DNA of 54,762 bases, taken from assembly GCA_035541895.1 (NCBI GenBank), contig DATKMK010000121.1, positions 1 through 54,762 on the forward strand, written 5' to 3'. The DNA comes from DATKMK01 sp035541895 (GTDB lineage Bacteria > Desulfobacterota > Binatia > HRBIN30 > JACQVA1). Shown one piece after another: positions 52,001 to 54,762 of the stretch (position 1 is its first letter; each line of letters opens with the position of its first letter). The translations under genes were made by a program, and so were the position numbers. The notes beneath the pieces were generated by a model, which did no database searches, was not told the DNA's origin, and worked only from the letters and a program-made list of their open reading frames with translations.

Positions 52001-52538
52001 GAACACCGTAACACCCTGTCCACTGCCGACCATGTCGACAGTGGATCGAACGCTCGCCGACTACGCCGGCACCGGCATGACCGTCGGCCCGCACATCATG
52101 AAATACCTCCGCGCGCAGCTTGCGCGCGACGGCGTGTTGCGCGCGTGTGATCTGAAACACGCGCGCGACGGGAGCTGGACGAAGATCGCCGGACTGGTGA
52201 TCGTGCGCCAACGGCCGGGCACGGCGAAAGGGTTTTGCTTCCTCACGCTCGAAGACGAAACCGGCACCGCCAACGCCGTCGTCGTCCCCGATATGTTTCA
52301 GCGTCACCGCGCACTGATTCACACCGCCGCCTTGTTGCAGGTCGAAGGACCGCTGCAGAAAGTCGACGGCGTCATCCATGTAAGAGCCCGCCGTTTCACC
52401 AAGTTGGAGATCCCGCAGCAAGCCATCACGCAACGTGGTCATGGCTACCGAATGCGCACAACACCCACATCCGACCCCCTAACAACGAACAACCAACAAC
52501 CTAACAACCTGCTCCCGAAGTCGCACGACTTCAGATGA
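49053..52538 (+). CDS. dnaE2: Error-prone DNA polymerase DnaE2 (ImuC)
   Basis: Alpha-subunit-type polymerase for translesion synthesis, 1161 residues, longer than the usual 1030-1080 because of in-frame inserts. The PHP domain (ALGDHHGLYGAPRF), the palm with WPDIDIDLPSGDQRE (about 412-426), the third Asp in IIKVDLLGLGMM, HhH and OB regions (FCFLTLEDETGTANAVV) are intact. GTG 49053 is the most upstream start and directly follows a repeat element. Inserts at about residues 89-116, 165-180, 837-866, 943-990 and 1141-1153. No terminator is visible before intI, 41 bp downstream. Confidence 0.93.
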   Translation: MDQEKIDSPSPRGKGRRTEPNYIELRCRSAFSFLQGASLPEELIERAAAIGYSTVALGDHHGLYGAPRFHKAAQQAGMRALIGCDITVQGGMGLGGHGVRGGGISLNPLPPSPVTPCTLLVATRAGYQNLCRILTDAAVRAPKGEAIISWNDLDGRTEGLICLFRPLTPNPQPLNPLGGVAKLRQLFPHRLYLDLQRHFDPDEERLNRGLVAMAAQYQLPLVATNDVRHATPDGRRLFDVLTCIREHTTLDAAGRRLLGNAERHLKSPREMAALFRDLPQAIANTRRIAEQCEFTLADLGYRFPDFPLPPGETMHRHLRQLTYTGARDRYGSITSKIQRQLEHELHVIETLDLAGYFLIVWDIVRFCREQRILAQGRGSAANSAVCYALGITAVDAVGMELLFERFLSEERGEWPDIDIDLPSGDQRERVIQYVYQRYGERGAAMTANVITYRTRSAVREVGKALGFTIEQVDTLSKLLNRFEFRDDMDELAKQLTAGGVDPRAPRIGLLVDLVGQIQNLPRHLGQHSGGMVIAAGRLDHVVPLEPATMPGRVVVQWDKDDCADLGIIKVDLLGLGMMAVLEDTIPLIREHEGKPIDLAHLPPDDQKTYAMLRAADTIGVFQVESRAQMATLPRMQPERFYDLVVEVAIIRPGPIVGQMVHPYLNRRNGREPVTYAHPDLEPILKRTLGVPLFQEQLLRMAMTVAGFTGGEAEELRRAMGFKRSMQRMRQIEERLRAGMTAKGITGTIQDDLVRSITSFALYGFPESHAASFALLAYASAYLRAHHPAAFTCALLNNWPMGFYHPATIIKDAHRHGVRVLPIDVTRSSVRCTLERQAVTPLGCDAVREEEGGGLTANTLTANSLPLRLGLRFVSGLREEAGARIETERARAPFVSIADVIRRCELRDHEVQTLAHIGAFAAFGLTRREAAWQAAAVPREPLLKLLGGSAVKGLGVGEDSAPLTANSLTITGEANPLTPNSLTANTVTPCPLPTMSTVDRTLADYAGTGMTVGPHIMKYLRAQLARDGVLRACDLKHARDGSWTKIAGLVIVRQRPGTAKGFCFLTLEDETGTANAVVVPDMFQRHRALIHTAALLQVEGPLQKVDGVIHVRARRFTKLEIPQQAITQRGHGYRMRTTPTSDPLTTNNQQPNNLLPKSHDFR
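49319..49400 (+). repeat. In-frame palindromic insert 1 in dnaE2 (PHP domain)
   Basis: Two GGGGTTAGGGG-like copies (49328 onward) are followed by CTTAACCCCTTACCCCCTAG and CCCCGTAACCCC, an imperfect inverted repeat. Read as GGMGLGGHGVRGGGISLNPLP ... in frame, inside the PHP domain. Confidence 0.8.
49547..49591 (+). repeat. In-frame C-rich insert 2 in dnaE2
   Basis: CCCCTAACCCCTAACCCCCA repeated telomere-like unit, ending CTAGGAGGGG. Only the C-rich arm is present. Translates as LTPNPQPLNPLGG. Confidence 0.75.
51561..51648 (+). repeat. In-frame palindromic insert 3 in dnaE2
   Basis: GTTACGCCGTTAGGCTGTGA and GCTGTTAGGG on the left pair with CCCTAACAGCGAACAGCC on the right around a GC-rich loop. 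Core-site-like GTTAGGC at 51572-51578 lies in the left arm. In frame, read as VTPLGCDAVREEEGGGLTAN and TLTANSLP. Confidence 0.8.
51881..52020 (+). repeat. In-frame palindromic insert 4 in dnaE2 (longest)
   Basis: GCTGTTAGGGGGTTCCGCTG and GGGGTTAGGGGTCGG on the left, CCCCTCACCCCTAACAGCC and CTAACAGCGAACACC on the right; at least two nested inverted repeats. Read as Leu/Thr/Asn-rich peptide (PLTANSLTITGEANPLTPNS) without a stop, near the OB-fold boundary. Confidence 0.8.
52475..52510 (+). repeat. In-frame CTAAC repeat 5 at the dnaE2 C-terminus
   Basis: CCCCCTAACAACGAACAACC and a second CTAACAACCT, one arm only, encoding Thr/Asn/Gln-rich residues just before the stop. Confidence 0.7.
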
Positions 52539-52543
52539 TTGGG

Positions 52544-52575
52544 GATTCGTGACTGGTGACTCGTGCTTGATGGAG
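52544..52575. repeat. Low-complexity repeat between dnaE2 and intI
   Basis: GGGGATTCGTGACTGGTGAC followed by TCGTGCTTGATGG, same GTGAnTCGTGA family as 33316-33355. The intI Shine-Dalgarno GGAGG (52572-52576) is at its edge. A small hairpin GAAGTC-GCAC-GACTTC (52517-52532) just upstream has no T-run and is not a terminator. Confidence 0.65.
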
Positions 52576-52579
52576 GCCC

Positions 52580-53749
52580 ATGATGATCCGTACGGTTACA
52601 CCCACAACCTCGCCCACCATCCCGTCCTCGGGCGACGCCGACGCTCCTCGCCACGCCCCTGACAGCGTTCGGCCACTCGTGCTACCCAAGCCGAGACTAC
52701 TCGATCAGGTACGCGACGCGCTTCGCACGCGTCACTACAGTTATCGAACCGAGGAAGCGTACATTGGGTGGATCAAGCGATTCATTCTCTTTCACTGCAA
52801 GCGGCATCCGACCGAGATGGGCAAATTGGAGGTCGAGCGGTTTCTCACCGCCTTGGCGGTGGACCGGCACGTGGCGGCGTCGACCCAGAACCAAGCGCTG
52901 GGTGCTCTTCTGTTCTTGTACCGCGAGGTGCTCGAACGTGACTTCGGTTGGCTGGATAGCGTCGTGCGCGCGCGACGGCCGGAACGTTTGCCGGTCGTGC
53001 TGACGCGGGCAGAGGTAGAAGCGTTGCTCGGTGTGCTTGACGGTGTTTCGTGGATCATGGCAATGCTGCTGTACGGGTCGGGGTTGCGCGTGATGGAGTG
53101 CCTGCGCCTACGGGTCAAGGATATCGACTTTGTGCGTAACGAGATTCTGGTTCGTGAAGGCAAGGGAAATAGAGATCGAGTGACGATGCTTCCGGTGGCT
53201 GTCAAAGACCCCCTGCTGAGACATCTCGACGGCGTGCGGCGCGTTCACGGCCGTGACCTGAAGGCGGGCTTGGGCCGGGTTCAGTTGCCGGACGCGCTGG
53301 CGCGGAAGTACCCGAATGCGGCGCGCGAGTGGGGCTGGCAGTGGGTGTTTCCGGCGGCGAGGATTTGCACCGACCCACGCTTCGGCCCGCCGCAGCGGTA
53401 TCATCTGCACGAGTCCGTGCCCCAACGCGCCATTCGTGATGCGACGCGCAAGGTTGGCATGACTAAGCCGGTTGGGCCCCACACGCTGCGGCATAGTTTC
53501 GCGACTCACCTGCTAGTCGCCGGCTCTGACATCCGCACCGTGCAAGAGCTCCTCGGTCATCGCGACGTGAAAACGACGATGATTTATACGCACGTGCTCA
53601 ACCGAGGTGGGCACGGCGTGCAAAGTCCCGCCGATCACTTGCTCGCCGGCCGTTTCGGTGTGCTAGCCCGCGAAGGCGAGACGCGTAGCAACCCAACCGG
53701 GAGCGCTGCCCGGTCGAGCGATGTCGGCGATTTGCGGAGCGATTCGTGA
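52580..53749 (+). CDS. intI: Integron integrase IntI
   Basis: Tyrosine recombinase of 389 residues that recombines attC with attI. Catalytic residues R170 (GSGLRVMECL), K194, H301, R304 (HTLRHSFATHLL), H327 (LLGHRDVKTT) and Y336 (YTHVLNRGG) are intact. The integron-specific insert is present around residues 235-275 (LPDALARKYPNAAREWGWQW, VFPAARICTDPR), which separates it from XerC/D. An N-terminal extension of about 35 residues precedes KPRLLDQVRDALR. The ATG has GGAGG upstream. Unlike class 1-3 integrons, its 3' end faces the cassettes. Confidence 0.95.
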   Translation: MMIRTVTPTTSPTIPSSGDADAPRHAPDSVRPLVLPKPRLLDQVRDALRTRHYSYRTEEAYIGWIKRFILFHCKRHPTEMGKLEVERFLTALAVDRHVAASTQNQALGALLFLYREVLERDFGWLDSVVRARRPERLPVVLTRAEVEALLGVLDGVSWIMAMLLYGSGLRVMECLRLRVKDIDFVRNEILVREGKGNRDRVTMLPVAVKDPLLRHLDGVRRVHGRDLKAGLGRVQLPDALARKYPNAAREWGWQWVFPAARICTDPRFGPPQRYHLHESVPQRAIRDATRKVGMTKPVGPHTLRHSFATHLLVAGSDIRTVQELLGHRDVKTTMIYTHVLNRGGHGVQSPADHLLAGRFGVLAREGETRSNPTGSAARSSDVGDLRSDS

Positions 53750-53838
53750 CAACCGAGCCGGTGACACTGAGGGACGCTATGCTGACAAGAACTCGCGTGG
53801 GTTGCCGATTCCATTCGGGGGTCGAATAGTAGTTAGCC
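53750..53838 (+). other. attI-type recombination site
   Basis: The 83 bp after intI end in GTTAGCC (53832-53838), a core site at the insertion point (G/TTAGCC), which departs from GTTRRRY at one base. It is the exact complement of the R'' box GGCTAAC of the first cassette's attC, as expected if a cassette was joined here. The other integrase-binding sites of attI are not recognisable by eye. Confidence 0.7.
53802..53830 (+). promoter_or_regulatory. Possible cassette promoter (Pc)
   Basis: TTGCCG (53802-53807), 17 bp, AATAGT (53825-53830): each matches 4 of 6 bases of the sigma70 consensus, and it sits just before the cassette boundary, pointing into the array. Weak evidence; read-through from intI is an alternative. 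Confidence 0.3.
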
Positions 53839-54699
53839 AGACAGCCAGCCTCCAGACCCACATGGCGTTCACTTACTTCGAACTCTATGCCGACGAGACC
53901 CAAATCGACGGAGGCGGCCCGTTCTTCTTCGGCGCGCTGCTAGCTTCACCACGGCGTATCGAGATCATCCGAGCGGGTCTCAAGGACTTTCGAGCAGCCA
54001 CTGGATGTTCTGCCGAGATGAAATGGACGAAGGTATCGAAGGCGTACCTGAGCCGCTACAAGCAGTTCCTCGACGTCGCGCTGAAGGACCGATTCATCCG
54101 GTTCGCGGTACGCGAGATCGTCCGCAACGCGTCGTGGTACCAATGGGATCGCCCGAACGATGAGCGTTTCTGGATCGCGTACTACGCCTTTCTTAGGGCT
54201 CGCATGAGCGCGTATTCTCGGTACTCGATTGTTCTCGACTACAAGAACGGGAAGCGTCATCGGTGGGACCGATTGCGATTCGCCATGAACGCGGTCGCAA
54301 AACAACGATTCGAGCTAAAGAAGACTCAGGTTCGTTCCCTCACGCCAGCCGCCTCGCACGACGACGACATACTGCAACTCGTCGACGTACTTCTCGGGGC
54401 GCTCACCTCGACAGCGACCTCCCCACACAAGCAGGAACTGGCCGCATACGTCCGCACGAACCTTGGTGCGCAGTTCGACGAGCCATGGACGGTCGACTTG
54501 ACGAAAGTCAAACCACGCCGAACAGCACGTCAGTCTTCAGCGCGCAAACGCAAGGCTAGACCACGTGGAGCCAACGGCGCATCGGGACAACTACAGCTCC
54601 GCTTCGGCGCCCGAGCTGGCTAACAAGCGCTTGCAGCAGACAAGAGCCGTCGCCCCGGCTGCGCCGGAGCTCTGGCCCTTGCTGCTGAAGCGCGGTACG
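53833..54699 (+). mobile_element. Integron gene cassette 1
   Basis: An 867-bp cassette from TTAGCC (53833) to the G before TTAGGC (54699). It contains one gene that reads away from attI, 29 bp after the boundary, and ends in an attC whose first bases overlap the stop codon. That compact layout is standard for integron cassettes. Confidence 0.88.
53862..54623 (+). CDS. DUF3800 domain protein (cassette gene)
   Basis: 253 residues; the ATG at 53862 was chosen because the domain begins there (FTYFELYADET). DUF3800 has an RNase H-like fold; its acidic residues are visible as D11-E12, E52 (SAEMKW), D126 (SIVLDYKNG) and D167-D169 with D175 (HDDDILQLVDVLLGA). The C-terminal 40 residues are basic and low-complexity (RKRKARPRG). 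Related proteins occur in mobile elements and defence islands. The biochemical role is unproven. The stop TAA lies inside the attC R'' box. Confidence 0.85.
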   Translation: MAFTYFELYADETQIDGGGPFFFGALLASPRRIEIIRAGLKDFRAATGCSAEMKWTKVSKAYLSRYKQFLDVALKDRFIRFAVREIVRNASWYQWDRPNDERFWIAYYAFLRARMSAYSRYSIVLDYKNGKRHRWDRLRFAMNAVAKQRFELKKTQVRSLTPAASHDDDILQLVDVLLGALTSTATSPHKQELAAYVRTNLGAQFDEPWTVDLTKVKPRRTARQSSARKRKARPRGANGASGQLQLRFGARAG

Positions 54700-54705
54700 T
54701 TAGGC
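54618..54705 (+). repeat. attC site (88 bp)
   Basis: R'' GGCTAAC (54618-54624) and R' GTTAGGC (54699-54705) bound an imperfect inverted repeat. GGCTCTTGtCTGCTGcAAGCGC (reverse complement of the left arm, lower case unpaired) aligns with GGCCCTTGCTGCTGAAGCGC on the right, leaving single extrahelical bases as in true attC. The terminal loop holds a CCGGC-TGC-GCCGG stem. The R'' box complements the cassette's own 5' end. Confidence 0.92.
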
Positions 54706-54762
54706 GGCGCGACAAGAGGACTACCATGGTGTGTCGATTCGGTCTGCTCCTTGTGTTGCCAA
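54700..54762 (+). mobile_element. Start of integron cassette 2 (cut by the window end)
   Basis: Begins TTAGGC at 54700 and contains AAGAGGA then ATG at 54726. If it is a true cassette, its own attC should begin with GCCTAAC. Confidence 0.75.
54726..54762 (+). CDS. N-terminus of second cassette protein (partial)
   Basis: Only 12 residues are visible (MVCRFGLLLVLP), hydrophobic after an Arg, so a signal peptide or membrane helix is possible. A ribosome site AGAGGA lies about 8 bases upstream. The function cannot be told. Confidence 0.55.
   Translation, partial: MVCRFGLLLVLP

Noticed and set aside
51561..52020. Palindromes in dnaE2 as attC sites
   Set aside because: The boxes run GTTAGG ... 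CCTAAC, the reverse of attC order, lie inside a coding frame, and lack extrahelical bases.
52517..52532. Terminator between dnaE2 and intI
   Set aside because: The stem is only 6 bp and no T-run follows it.

Overview
The window is one continuous stretch of high-GC DNA from a Gram-negative bacterium: it encodes an outer-membrane TonB-dependent receptor, TonB and complex I. Gene content, the LexA-type mutasome imuA-imuB-dnaE2 and the Cys-patterned secreted proteins point to an uncultured deltaproteobacterial-type lineage (for example Desulfobacterota or Candidatus Binatota). That placement is inference; there is no intact rRNA gene here to test it.

Layout. 1-14.6 kb, minus strand: a division and cell-wall (dcw) operon read mraZ-ftsL-ftsI-murF-mraY-murD-ftsW-murG-murC-murB-ftsQ-ftsA-ftsZ. 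It has a clear sigma70-type promoter and an MraZ operator of three CCCCA/TGGGG boxes at 10-bp spacing. rsmH and murE, normally in this cluster, are absent. 14.8-19.5 kb, minus: rsmI, a split glutamine-dependent NAD synthase (nadE plus a nitrilase-type amidase) and two overlapping secreted proteins of unknown function. 19.5-29.9 kb, minus: an 11-subunit complex I operon nuoABCDHIJKLMN without nuoEFG. 30.0-36.4 kb: a small sulfotransferase-like gene, then a cobalamin-uptake operon (riboswitch, tonB-like, btuB, btuF, btuC, btuD). 36.4-46.6 kb: housekeeping and small genes on both strands (CDP-alcohol phosphatidyltransferase, a lipoprotein, a holin-like membrane protein, a LeuD-like protein, an FAD oxidoreductase, pyrD, an ArsC/Spx-like protein, def, priA, a receiver-only response regulator, a SnoaL-like protein). 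The gap at 38.3-38.9 kb contains a strong hairpin and a short match to the 3' end of 16S rRNA.

46.7 kb to the end, plus strand: the most interesting part. An SOS mutasome (imuA, imuB, dnaE2) is followed 41 bp later by an integron integrase gene in the same orientation, then by an attI-type junction, a complete gene cassette (DUF3800 protein plus an 88-bp attC) and the start of a second cassette. The integrase 3' end, not its 5' end, faces the array, so this is the rare reverse-integrase layout. With no terminator visible between dnaE2 and intI, error-prone repair, cassette recombination and possibly cassette expression could share one transcript. imuB and dnaE2 also carry in-frame GTTAGGG/CCCTAAC insertions, several of them palindromic, that I see nowhere else in the window.

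Dispersed short repeats also occur: an approximately 85-bp element with TGTAGCCGCA ends beside pyrD and before dnaE2, a half copy before priA, and low-complexity GTGAnTCGTGA-type repeats between genes. I found no tRNA, CRISPR array or IS element.
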